Assembly (NCBI RefSeq): GCF_026107515.2
Contig: NZ_JAPCHW010000003.1
Coordinates: 1 to 64,000 of the forward strand
Reading direction: 5' to 3'
Source: Glutamicibacter sp. MNS18
GTDB lineage: Bacteria; Actinomycetota; Actinomycetes; Actinomycetales; Micrococcaceae
DNA length: 64,000 bases
The position numbers were made by a program, and so were the translations under genes. The notes beneath the pieces were generated by a model. It did not search any database. It had not been told where the DNA came from and saw nothing but the letters and a program-made list of their open reading frames with translations. Of this stretch, positions 40,286 through 48,154 are shown one piece after another (positions within the stretch are counted from its first letter, which is position 1; every line of letters begins with the position of its first letter).

Positions 40286-41044
40286 ATGTCTACTCTGGAA
40301 ATCAAGGACCTGCACGTCTCGATCGACACCGAGCAGGGCGAGAAGGAAATCCTCAAGGGTGTTTCGCTGGTGATCAACACCAACGAAACCCACGCCATCA
40401 TGGGCCCGAACGGTTCGGGCAAGTCCACCCTGGCCTCGACCATTGCCGGCCACCCACGCTACAACGTGACCTCCGGTTCGATCACCCTCGACGGTGAAGA
40501 CGTGCTGGAAATGAGCGTCGACGAGCGCGCCAAGGCCGGCCTGTTCCTGGCCATGCAGTACCCGGTCGAGGTCCCAGGCGTGTCCATGACCAACTTCCTG
40601 CGCACCGCCAAGACCGCGATCGACGGCGAGGCCCCGAAGCTGCGGACCTGGACCAAGGATGTCAAGGCCGCCATGGAGCAGCTGAAGATCGACGCCGATT
40701 TCGCCCAGCGCAATGTGAACGAGGGTTTCTCCGGTGGCGAGAAGAAGCGCGTCGAGATCCTGCAGCTGGAACTGTTCAAGCCGACGTTCGCGGTGCTGGA
40801 TGAGACCGACTCGGGCCTGGACGTGGATGCGCTGAAGGTTGTCTCCGAGGGTGTCAACCGCGCCCAGGACGAGAACGAGATGGGTGTCCTGCTGATCACC
40901 CACTACACCCGGATCCTGCGTTACATCAAGCCGGATCACGTACACGTCTTCGTCGATGGCAAGATCGCCGAACAGGGTGGGCCGGAACTGGCCGACCGCC
41001 TGGAAGATGAAGGTTACGACCGCTACCTGAACGTCACGGCCTAG
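40286..41044 (+). CDS. sufC: Fe-S cluster assembly ATPase SufC
   Basis: This 252-residue ABC-type ATPase drives cluster assembly on SufBD. Walker A GPNGSGKST, the signature SGGEKKR and the SufC-specific Walker B DETDSGLD are visible. ATG at 40286 is chosen because the conserved MSTLEIKDLHV starts there and an AACGGAACGACG region precedes it; the longer frame from 40238 is not supported. sufT follows after ten bases. Confidence 0.96.
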   Translation: MSTLEIKDLHVSIDTEQGEKEILKGVSLVINTNETHAIMGPNGSGKSTLASTIAGHPRYNVTSGSITLDGEDVLEMSVDERAKAGLFLAMQYPVEVPGVSMTNFLRTAKTAIDGEAPKLRTWTKDVKAAMEQLKIDADFAQRNVNEGFSGGEKKRVEILQLELFKPTFAVLDETDSGLDVDALKVVSEGVNRAQDENEMGVLLITHYTRILRYIKPDHVHVFVDGKIAEQGGPELADRLEDEGYDRYLNVTA

Positions 41045-41054
41045 GGAAACAACC

Positions 41055-41399
41055 ATGAGCGAATCAACACAAGCACAGCAGGGATCGGCAGTGACCCCGC
41101 TGGATGAAGTCGAGGAAGCGCTCAAGGATGTTATTGACCCCGAACTCGGTGTCAATATCGTCGACTTGGGTCTGCTCTATGGTCTGAAGTACGCGGAAGA
41201 CGGCGTACTGCTGATCGACATGACCCTGACGACCGCAGCCTGCCCGCTCACCGACATCATCGAGGAGCAGGTGGCCTCGACGCTCGAAAGCGTGGTTGAC
41301 GAGCACCGCCTGAACTGGGTCTGGATGCCACCATGGGGTCCGGAGAAGATCACCGATGATGGACGTGACCAGATGCGAGCCCTCGGGTTCAACATCTAG
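41055..41399 (+). CDS. sufT: MIP18/DUF59 metal-sulfur cluster assembly factor, first copy
   Basis: This 114-residue SufT-type protein helps mature Fe-S proteins. It has the DPELGVNIVDLGL motif and TLTTAACPL with the conserved Cys. It is the last gene of the suf operon here; sufS and sufU, often found between sufC and sufT, are absent from the window. A close copy lies 212 bases downstream. A hairpin at 41420-41463 follows. Confidence 0.9.
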   Translation: MSESTQAQQGSAVTPLDEVEEALKDVIDPELGVNIVDLGLLYGLKYAEDGVLLIDMTLTTAACPLTDIIEEQVASTLESVVDEHRLNWVWMPPWGPEKITDDGRDQMRALGFNI

Positions 41400-41419
41400 G
41401 AACCATCCTGCAACAACCT

Positions 41420-41463
41420 GCCGGCCAGGCAATGGACACTCCCGTGCCCTTTGCCTGGCCGGC
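41420..41463 (+). terminator. Hairpin after the suf operon
   Basis: A perfect 13-bp GC-rich stem (41420-41432 with 41451-41463) encloses an 18-base loop, 20 bases after sufT. There is no T-run, so termination is plausible but not sure. Confidence 0.5.
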
Positions 41464-41525
41464 CTGGTCGTTAACCCCGTGTCTGGTGGAAAAGTACGTG
41501 AAAAATTCCGCGCCATGTGGCGATC

Positions 41526-41559
41526 CACTATACGAATCACCGATAGCGTGCGTATAGTG
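41526..41559 (+). promoter_or_regulatory. Inverted repeat upstream of second sufT
   Basis: A perfect 9-bp inverted repeat, CACTATACG (41526-41534) and CGTATAGTG (41551-41559), lies 50-85 bases before the gene. The right arm contains TATAGT, a good -10 candidate, so the repeat may be an operator overlapping a promoter. It differs from the SufR palindrome. Confidence 0.45.
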
Positions 41560-41611
41560 TAGCGTAATGCCATAAGGTAGACCTAAATCCATGAGTGTTT
41601 CGGAGTAGCTG

Positions 41612-41956
41612 ATGACAGACGCATCGCAAATCAGGACCAGCCGCATCACCCGGCCGGTTGAACAGATCCGTGAAGCGCTCATGGAGGTGATCGACCCCGA
41701 GCTGGGGGTGAATATCGTGGATCTGGGCCTGGTCTACGGTTTGCGCCACGGCGATGACTCGGTGCTGACCATTGACATGACGTTGACCACCGCGGCCTGC
41801 CCGTTAACCGAGATTATCGAGGAACAGGTGGCCTCGGCGCTCAAGGACCTGGTGCACACCTACCACTTGAACTGGGTATGGCTTCCACCCTGGGGCCCGG
41901 AGAAGATCACCGAGGACGGACGCGAACAGATGCGCGCCCTGGGATTCAACCTCTAG
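41612..41956 (+). CDS. MIP18/DUF59 metal-sulfur cluster assembly factor, second copy
   Basis: The 114-residue paralogue of the upstream sufT has the same DPELGVNIVDLGL and TTAACPL motifs; over residues 21-114 about three quarters of positions are identical, while the N-terminal 20 residues differ completely. It has its own upstream region with an inverted repeat and is separated from the operon by a hairpin, so it is probably expressed independently. Its TAG stop overlaps the stop of the convergent thiolase gene in the shared CTAG. Confidence 0.88.
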   Translation: MTDASQIRTSRITRPVEQIREALMEVIDPELGVNIVDLGLVYGLRHGDDSVLTIDMTLTTAACPLTEIIEEQVASALKDLVHTYHLNWVWLPPWGPEKITEDGREQMRALGFNL

Positions 41957-43131
41957 GGCAGATCTCCGTCCAGATCCAGGCCTTCGAATCCCACGGCGGT
42001 ACCGGTGCCACCGGCAGCGGCCATGAGCGCGACGACGCTCTGGCCATGCAATCGCTGTTGGCGGGCCTGCCAATACAGTCGTGTGGCCAGGATCGCCCCG
42101 CTGGCCCCGTACGGGTGTCCCAGGGAGATGGCACCCCCATCACGGTTCACATCCCCGGGATCGATACCCAGCTCGTCCAAACAGGCCAGTGCCTGCACCG
42201 CGAAGGCCTCGTTGAATTCCACCAGCCGGGGCGTATGCCGGAAATGGTCCGGCCGCAAGCGGGCCAGTCGACGATAGGCCGGGACCGCAGCCATTCCCAG
42301 CAGTTGCGGATCGTAACCGCCATGTGCAGCGCCCAGGTACCGCAGGGCGTAACCGGGGGACAATGAATGCAACATCTCGTGCCCGACCAACAACACCGCG
42401 GCGGCGCCGTCATTGATCGGGCAGCAGTTACCGGCCGTCACCGTGCCAGCGGCACGAAAGACCGGGCGCAGGGCCGCGAGCTTCTCGGCAGTCAGGTTCT
42501 TCCGCGGGCAGCCATCGGCGGCGTACAGGCCCCGGATGGTCTGTACCGGCACCAGTTCGTTGTCGAAGATCCCGGATTGCTGGGCGGCCAATGCCCGGTG
42601 ATGGCTTTGCAGGGCGAACAGGTCCTGCCGCTCACGGCTGATGCCGTAGCGTTCGGCGATGTTCTCCGCTGCCTGGCCCATATCCGGATCGGGGTCCGGG
42701 GCCGGGGTGAAGCGGGCCCGTGAGTACCGGCGCACCGGTTCCATGGGGTCGTTGGGGCGGGTGAGTCGCCAGGGGGCGGTGCTGGAGCTTTCGGTACCGC
42801 CGGCAATCACCGCATGGGCTTCACCGGAGGCGATCATCCGTGCCGCGGTGGCAATGGCATCCAGTCCACTGGCGCATTGGGCATCAAGGCTGGTAGCGGG
42901 CACCGAATCGGGCAGTTGGCTGGCCAGCACGGATACCCGGGCGATATTGCCGCCGGGGCCGGCGGCATTTCCCAGGAACACGTGGTCGATATCGGGGATG
43001 CTGATGCCGCTGTCCTCAAGGACCGCATCGATGGCCAGCGCCGCCAGCCGTTCGGCACCCACGTCCAGGAACTGCTTGCCGGCACGCATCACCGGGGTGC
43101 GTCGGGCCGCGACCAGGTAGACGGGATTCAC
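41953..43131 (-). CDS. Thiolase-family protein (YhfS-like) of the biotin operon
   Basis: This 392-residue thiolase-fold protein has the nucleophile motif DAQCASGLDA (Cys86), NEAFAVQAL and GHPYGASGA. At the C-terminus the usual thiolase CxGGGxG is replaced by MAAAGGTG (about 370-377), so the second catalytic Cys is Ala. It may therefore be a condensing or modified thiolase rather than a classic acetyl-CoA acetyltransferase. GTG at 43131 overlaps the ligase stop (GTGA). The set BioY, acyl-CoA ligase, thiolase matches Bacillus yhfU-T-S, a biotin-regulated operon; a role in making or salvaging a biotin precursor is inferred. Confidence 0.8.
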   Translation of the reverse strand: MNPVYLVAARRTPVMRAGKQFLDVGAERLAALAIDAVLEDSGISIPDIDHVFLGNAAGPGGNIARVSVLASQLPDSVPATSLDAQCASGLDAIATAARMIASGEAHAVIAGGTESSSTAPWRLTRPNDPMEPVRRYSRARFTPAPDPDPDMGQAAENIAERYGISRERQDLFALQSHHRALAAQQSGIFDNELVPVQTIRGLYAADGCPRKNLTAEKLAALRPVFRAAGTVTAGNCCPINDGAAAVLLVGHEMLHSLSPGYALRYLGAAHGGYDPQLLGMAAVPAYRRLARLRPDHFRHTPRLVEFNEAFAVQALACLDELGIDPGDVNRDGGAISLGHPYGASGAILATRLYWQARQQRLHGQSVVALMAAAGGTGTAVGFEGLDLDGDLP

Positions 43132-44618
43132 CGCAGCACGACCCGTGTGGCCTGCTGCCCGGCATGCGCCTCCAGCAGCCGGCTGGTGGAGATCTTCCCG
43201 CTGTTGGTCATTGGCCAATGATCCAGCAAGGCCAGCTCATGCGGGATCTTGTATTTGGGCAGCTGGTGATGCAGAAGATCCAACAACAGTTGTGGATTGC
43301 GCCGGTCACCCAAGTCGGCGGCGAGCAGGAAAGCCACCAGCCGCGCCTCTCCGGAGGGATCCGAGGCCAGCAGCAGGCGGCTTTCGGTAACGCCCAGGGC
43401 CCGGGCGAGAGCCTCTCCGACTTCCGAGGGGTGCAGGTTGTTTCCGCCGAGGTTGATCATTCCACCGGCACGGCCCGCCATCTGCAGGATGCCGCGGGCG
43501 TAGCTCCCATGATCCTGGACGCTCACCCTGCGTCCGCGTCGCCGGAAGGACTCCGTGCTGCTGTGGTGGTAGTCGCTGGCGAGCATGGGACTGTGCACGA
43601 AAATCTCGCCGATCCCCGTCTGGGGATTGGCCTGGTGGATTTGGATATCCACTCCCGGGAACGAGCGTCCGGTGAAACCCGCGGAGCGGGGCAATGCCGC
43701 ATCGGCGGATGTGCGGTAGGCGATCAGGCTGTGTTCGCTGGTGCCGTAGTATTCGACGACGTCCTGGACCGGGGCCAGGGCCTCGTAGGCATCGCGTAAT
43801 GCCGGGGACAGGGCCTCGCCTCCACAGATGACGAACTGCAGGGAGTTGAGCTGCTGCCGGTGCTCGGCAAGAAGCCTGCCAAGGATCGAGGGGACCGCCA
43901 CCACCCGGGTGCACTCGTACCGTGCCAGCAGGGTACTTACCGCGCTGGAGTCCCATTTGCCGGTCAACAGGGCCGTTCCGCCGGTGGTGATGCTCTCGAC
44001 GGCGGCATACAGGCTGAGCCCGTGGGCCAGCGGACCGGGTACCAGGGTCACCTGCGAGGCCGTGGCATGCAGGATTCGCGTACCCACCCGCAGTGATGCC
44101 TGCCAGGAGGCCCGGGAACGGCAGATGGCCTTGGGGGAGGTCGTGGTTCCGGAAGTGAACACGACCATCAGCTCGTGGTCCGAATCGATATGCTCGGGGG
44201 CCACGAACACGTCCGTCCCGCCATGGCGCACCACCGAATGCCGTTCGACCTCGGGTGCCAGTTCGCCGACCAGCGGTGTGGTCCGTGCCCCGCAGATGAT
44301 CTGTTCCAGGCCCAGGTCGGCGATCACCGTCCGCAGCCGCAAATCCGGCCATACCGGGTCCAGGATAACCACGCTGGTGCCGCTCAAGGCCCCGGCGTAG
44401 TATCCGGCGATCAGGTCAACCGGGTTGCTGGCCAGCAGTCCCACGCGGCTGGGCTGGCCGGAGCGGGCCCTGGTATGGGCGCCCCGGCCGATCCTCACGG
44501 CCAGGTCCCACGCGGTGGCGTACAGCTGTCCATAGGTCAGCGTTTCGGTGGGAGTGATCAGCGCCGCTTTGGCCGGATGGTTCAGGGTGCGCTGATGCAG
44601 TGTAGCGGCAAGTTCCAT
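43128..44618 (-). CDS. AMP-forming acyl-CoA ligase (YhfT-like)
   Basis: The 496-residue adenylate-forming enzyme has VVFTSGTTTSPKAICRS (P-loop-like motif, about 150-166), VEYYGTSEHS (adenine binding), and the C-terminal catalytic Lys region MTNSGKISTSRLL. It should activate a carboxylic acid to an acyl-CoA. It lies five bases after bioY and is coupled to the thiolase by GTGA. In Bacillus the equivalent gene sits in the BioY operon; the acid substrate is not known, and a pimelate-type acid is a guess. Confidence 0.82.
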   Translation of the reverse strand: MELAATLHQRTLNHPAKAALITPTETLTYGQLYATAWDLAVRIGRGAHTRARSGQPSRVGLLASNPVDLIAGYYAGALSGTSVVILDPVWPDLRLRTVIADLGLEQIICGARTTPLVGELAPEVERHSVVRHGGTDVFVAPEHIDSDHELMVVFTSGTTTSPKAICRSRASWQASLRVGTRILHATASQVTLVPGPLAHGLSLYAAVESITTGGTALLTGKWDSSAVSTLLARYECTRVVAVPSILGRLLAEHRQQLNSLQFVICGGEALSPALRDAYEALAPVQDVVEYYGTSEHSLIAYRTSADAALPRSAGFTGRSFPGVDIQIHQANPQTGIGEIFVHSPMLASDYHHSSTESFRRRGRRVSVQDHGSYARGILQMAGRAGGMINLGGNNLHPSEVGEALARALGVTESRLLLASDPSGEARLVAFLLAADLGDRRNPQLLLDLLHHQLPKYKIPHELALLDHWPMTNSGKISTSRLLEAHAGQQATRVVLR

Positions 44619-44623
44619 GGATC

Positions 44624-45244
44624 CTATTTCATCAGACCCGAGTAGCTTCGGTGCACGGTGACAGCCACGGCGGTGGTAATTCCTGCCTTGATCAAGTCAC
44701 CGGGCAGGAATCCGAGCGAACCGATGGCCGAAGTGCCCATGGGGATTCCGGCGACCATGGCGGTCCAGGGGATTCCGAAGGCGTAAATCACCAGGACGCC
44801 ACCGATGACGGCGGAAAGGAACCCGGCGACCAGCCTGGCGGCCTTGCTGCGGCGGGAGAGCACCCAGTACTTGTACAGCACTCCGATCACCAGGGAACCG
44901 GCGATGAAGCCGATCAGGTAGCCACCGGTCGGGCCGGCGAACACGCCCAAGCCGCCGCGACCGCCGGACAGGAGCGGCAATCCGGCAGCGACCAGGGCAA
45001 CAAAGGTGAGCGTGGCGAGCATTCCGCGAACTGGTCCGAGCATCGCACCGGCCAGCATCACTCCCATGGTCTGCAGGGTAATGGGAACCGGGATCAGGCC
45101 CAATGTGATGGGAGGGACCAGGCCCATGGCGGCGATCATCGCGGCGAAGACCGCAACCAGCACGGTGTCCTTGGTGGCGCTGGAGGTGCCGGCTGCACCG
45201 GTGACGGGGATTTCGGGGGAACTCTCTAGTGGTTTGCTGTGCAT
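44624..45244 (-). CDS. bioY: Biotin transporter substrate-binding protein BioY
   Basis: This 206-residue membrane S-component captures biotin for the ECF transporter. It has six hydrophobic segments and the BioY hallmarks LVPPITLGLIPVPITLQTMGVMLAG-like and GGRGGLGVFAGPTGGYLIGF. ATG at 45244 is preferred over the longer frame from 45409, which would run through the ecfT end; AGGA precedes it. It follows ecfT by 37 bases. Confidence 0.92.
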   Translation of the reverse strand: MHSKPLESSPEIPVTGAAGTSSATKDTVLVAVFAAMIAAMGLVPPITLGLIPVPITLQTMGVMLAGAMLGPVRGMLATLTFVALVAAGLPLLSGGRGGLGVFAGPTGGYLIGFIAGSLVIGVLYKYWVLSRRSKAARLVAGFLSAVIGGVLVIYAFGIPWTAMVAGIPMGTSAIGSLGFLPGDLIKAGITTAVAVTVHRSYSGLMK

Positions 45245-45281
45245 GGTGGGTCCTAGGGAAATGTGGTGGTTGGTGTGATGG

Positions 45282-45884
45282 CTACGGTGTGGTGGTGCTG
45301 TCGTATCCCCTGGCATCCAGGGCTTCTGCCGTTTCCTCGGCGATGCGCAAGGAGCGGATGACCAGGGGTACCGCGACCGCCAGGGGGTTGTTGTGAAGGC
45401 CACGGGCAAATTGCGCCTCGCGGACTTCCAGGTAGACGCGTTTGAGTTCGGGAATGAAGCGTACAGCCAGGGCCAATCCGAGGGAGATCTGGGCGGGATT
45501 CGCTCCCAGGTATTTCAGCGGCGAGGCCACCTTCTGGAACAGCTCAAGCATTTGATCGAAGGTGGTGCTCAGGCTGACGGTGTAGGCGAAGATGCACAGG
45601 GTCAGCAGCCGTAGCGCGGCCACGGCTCCTTGTTCCCATCCCGTTTGTATACCGAGGAGCACCCAGATGATGCCGACGATGACCAGCAGCGAGACAAGGG
45701 GCCACAGTAACTGCCTCAGTGCCACCTTCGCGGAGAGGAGCAACGCGATGGAGACCAGCAGGGCAACGGCCAATGGCTGCCAATGGCCGACCAGGTAGAG
45801 CCCGATACTGACCAGCAGCAAGACGGCGAACTTGGCCCCGGCCGGAACCAAGGCAAGCCACGAATCGTTCTTGGCCGCAATCAC
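45282..45884 (-). CDS. bioN: ECF transporter transmembrane protein EcfT (BioN)
   Basis: The 200-residue membrane protein couples BioY to the ATPase. It shows the EcfT family layout with hydrophobic segments in the first two thirds and a C-terminal cytosolic part with RAEQFARG-type EAQFARG and the coupling motif AEALDARGYD. It overlaps the ATPase gene by four bases (ATGA). Confidence 0.88.
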   Translation of the reverse strand: MIAAKNDSWLALVPAGAKFAVLLLVSIGLYLVGHWQPLAVALLVSIALLLSAKVALRQLLWPLVSLLVIVGIIWVLLGIQTGWEQGAVAALRLLTLCIFAYTVSLSTTFDQMLELFQKVASPLKYLGANPAQISLGLALAVRFIPELKRVYLEVREAQFARGLHNNPLAVAVPLVIRSLRIAEETAEALDARGYDSTTTP

Positions 45885-46609
45885 TGGGCGCTCCAGTGAC
45901 GGTAGAAGTCCACCGCATCGCCCGGCGCCCCGTCGAATCCGATCCGTCCGTCGGTGACCACCAGAACCCGGTCGAAGTCTTCAAGAACCTCCAGGTCGTG
46001 GGTGACCACGATGGCCTGCTGGTTCAATCCGTTGATTTCCTTCTGGAAGCGAAGCCTGTTCCGTAGGTCCAGCATGGTGGTGGGTTCGTCGAAGATGATG
46101 ACACGGGGATCCATGGCCAGGACCGCCGCGAGTGCGACCATCTGTTGTTCCCCTCCGGACAGCGTGTGGCTTTCACGTTCGGCCAGATGGGCGATGCCGA
46201 GTTCCTCAAGTGTCTGGTCGACCTTGCGCAGCCGTTCGGAGGCTGCGAGGCCCAGGTTCTTCAAACCGAAGGAGATGTCATCGCGCACCAATGGCATGAT
46301 GATCTGGTTGGCGGGATTCTGGAAGACGAATCCCACGTCCCGTCGAATCCTCTTCGCTGCCCGCGCAGTCGTGAAATTCCCGACCTGCACGGTACCGCTG
46401 TTGGGAAGAACCAGTCCGTTCAGCAAACGCACCAAAGTGGACTTTCCCGCCCCATTCGGTCCGATGATTCCAATGCGTGGTTCGTTCAGGGAAACCGTGA
46501 TGTCCTCGAGAATTACCTTGCCTGCCCGCAATACCGTGATTTTCTCCAGATGGATGCCGGGAACGGTCACGGAACTGGTTTGGCCTGCGGCCTTCGGGCT
46601 GGCTTGCAT
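45881..46609 (-). CDS. bioM: ECF transporter ATP-binding protein (BioM)
   Basis: This 242-residue ATPase energises biotin uptake: Walker A GPNGAGKST, Q-loop FVFQNPANQ, signature LSGGEQQ and Walker B IIFDEPTTMLD are complete. The frame is open to a GTG at 46684, but that start would lie inside the first of two operator-like boxes and has no binding site, so ATG at 46609 (MQASPKAAG) is preferred. It is the first gene of the five-gene biotin operon. Confidence 0.9.
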   Translation of the reverse strand: MQASPKAAGQTSSVTVPGIHLEKITVLRAGKVILEDITVSLNEPRIGIIGPNGAGKSTLVRLLNGLVLPNSGTVQVGNFTTARAAKRIRRDVGFVFQNPANQIIMPLVRDDISFGLKNLGLAASERLRKVDQTLEELGIAHLAERESHTLSGGEQQMVALAAVLAMDPRVIIFDEPTTMLDLRNRLRFQKEINGLNQQAIVVTHDLEVLEDFDRVLVVTDGRIGFDGAPGDAVDFYRHWSAQ

Positions 46610-46677
46610 GGTGGGTTCTTTTCGGTCGGCTAGCAACGGGGGATCGGTGCCTTCTGGCACGTTCCATTGAGCATACT

Positions 46678-46710
46678 TGATCACTGTTCAATTGTCTTGA
46701 TCGGTGTTCA
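46678..46710 (-). promoter_or_regulatory. Two tandem BioQ-like operator boxes
   Basis: TGATCACTGTTCA (46678-46690) and TGATCGGTGTTCA (46698-46710) each match the palindromic TGAAC-N3-GTT-type motif reported for the TetR regulator BioQ in actinobacteria, with one arm base changed. Their centres are exactly 20 bp apart. On the minus strand AAGACA-17-TATGCT gives a weak promoter overlapping both. BioQ itself is not in the window. Confidence 0.6.
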
Positions 46711-46779
46711 ATTCTACGTCATATTCTGGCAAAATCCCGAGTCGCGGCCTCGGGGTAGATGCTGGATTGACGTGCCTAA

Positions 46780-46818
46780 CGAACCACTGCCCGAGCAACA
46801 GGCTCGGGCAGTGGTTCG
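46780..46818 (-). terminator. Terminator after the LysE-family gene
   Basis: A perfect 17-bp stem (46780-46796 with 46802-46818) with a five-base loop lies 19 bases beyond the stop of the minus-strand LysE gene. Confidence 0.75.
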
Positions 46819-46836
46819 TGGGCAGGGGAAAACTGG

Positions 46837-47562
46837 TTAGGGCAGTATGACCTGCTCGATCACAAGCCCGGCGGATAGGCAGATCATAATCAGCCCACTG
46901 AGCAAGGTGACCAGCCTGGCTGCCAGTGGCCGGCTGCGCAGCAGGATGCGTGCGGCCATCGCCACACCGAAGTAGACGAGAATCGAAACCGCAAAGTGCA
47001 TCAGGCCCAAGGTAGCGGTTTGTACAGGCAGCGGCCAGGGGGATTCCCGGGAGATGAACTGCGGGATCAAAGCCACGTAAAGCAACAGGGCCTTGGGGTT
47101 CGTTGCGCTGGTAAGCAGGCCCTTGAGGAAATCCGCGCGCGTGGTCGTGGCGGTAGTGGTAACGAGTGCCACCGAACCGGTTGCCGGTGCGTGATGATTG
47201 CCTGTGCGCGAGCCGGAGTCGGTGCGTGCATCGGGCTCACGAACCGTCGCGCCGTCACGGAAGCTCGCCGCCTTCCATCCGCGCAGTGTGCTGATGCCAA
47301 GCCAGAACAGGTAGATCGCTCCGGCTGCGGTGAGCCAGGACAGCAACCAAGGGGAGCCGGCGACGACAGCGGCTATCCCGCACGCGACCAACGCGGTGTG
47401 GAAGAGATAGCCACTGAGTAATCCGAGTACCGCAGGAATAAAGGTCCGTTTCGAGATGGCGGAAGAAATGATGTAGGCCCAATCAGCACCAGGCGTGCAG
47501 GCCAATGTCAGGGAGACCAGGGCGAAACCGGTAAAGAGCGAGAGTTCCAAGGTGTTCTCCAA
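46837..47562 (-). CDS. LysE-family amino-acid exporter
   Basis: The 241-residue membrane protein has about six hydrophobic segments and the family N-terminal TPGADWAYIISSAI. A polar insert of about 35 residues (around 105-140, with TDSGSRTGNHHAPATG) separates segments three and four and is longer than usual. LysE/RhtB proteins export amino acids or derivatives. The divergent Lrp/AsnC gene is the likely regulator; the substrate is unknown. Confidence 0.85.
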   Translation of the reverse strand: MENTLELSLFTGFALVSLTLACTPGADWAYIISSAISKRTFIPAVLGLLSGYLFHTALVACGIAAVVAGSPWLLSWLTAAGAIYLFWLGISTLRGWKAASFRDGATVREPDARTDSGSRTGNHHAPATGSVALVTTTATTTRADFLKGLLTSATNPKALLLYVALIPQFISRESPWPLPVQTATLGLMHFAVSILVYFGVAMAARILLRSRPLAARLVTLLSGLIMICLSAGLVIEQVILP

Positions 47563-47707
47563 TCGCAGTAGCTAGTGGTGCCAACTGTATGGAACAACGG
47601 GAGAAATGTGCTTGCCGAATTTCGTGCTGAATTGATGATATGGGCAAAAATATTTGAACGAATGACGGATTTCAAGATTTTTATTGCCCATCGGCTAGTC
47701 TTGACGC

Positions 47708-48154
47708 ATGGATCAACTAGACCGTGCAATTCTCGCCGAGCTTCAATCGGACGGACGTATCAGCGCGACGGCCTTGGCCGAGCGTGTGGGGTTGACCGTC
47801 GCACCTTGCCACAGGCGGATCCGCGACCTGGAGCGAGAACAGGTCATAACCGGATATCAGGCGGTGATTGATCCGCAAAAAGTCGGCTTGTCCTTCGAGG
47901 CGCTCGTCTTCGTGACCCTGAAGAACCGGTCTGAAATGAAGGACTTCGAAGCCGCCGTGGAACAGGTGACCTTCATCGTCGAGGCGCAACGGCTCTTCGG
48001 GGAACCCGATTTCCTGCTGCGTGTCTATGCCGCGGACCTGCCCAGCTACCAGCAGCTCTATGACGAGGTGCTGGTGGAATTGCCCGGTGTCGAAAAGCTG
48101 ACCAGCACGATCGTGATGCGGAATATCAAGGAGCGGAAGACGCTGCCGGTCTAA
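47708..48154 (+). CDS. Lrp/AsnC-family transcriptional regulator
   Basis: The 148-residue regulator has an N-terminal helix-turn-helix (MDQLDRAILAELQSDGRISATALAERVGL) and the C-terminal RAM ligand-binding domain. It is divergent from the LysE exporter gene, the common arrangement in which it activates the exporter upon binding an amino acid. TTGAA-N12-TTCAA at about 47654-47676 in the intergenic space is a possible site. Its 3' end overlaps the convergent MFS gene by 29 bases. Confidence 0.85.
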   Translation: MDQLDRAILAELQSDGRISATALAERVGLTVAPCHRRIRDLEREQVITGYQAVIDPQKVGLSFEALVFVTLKNRSEMKDFEAAVEQVTFIVEAQRLFGEPDFLLRVYAADLPSYQQLYDEVLVELPGVEKLTSTIVMRNIKERKTLPV

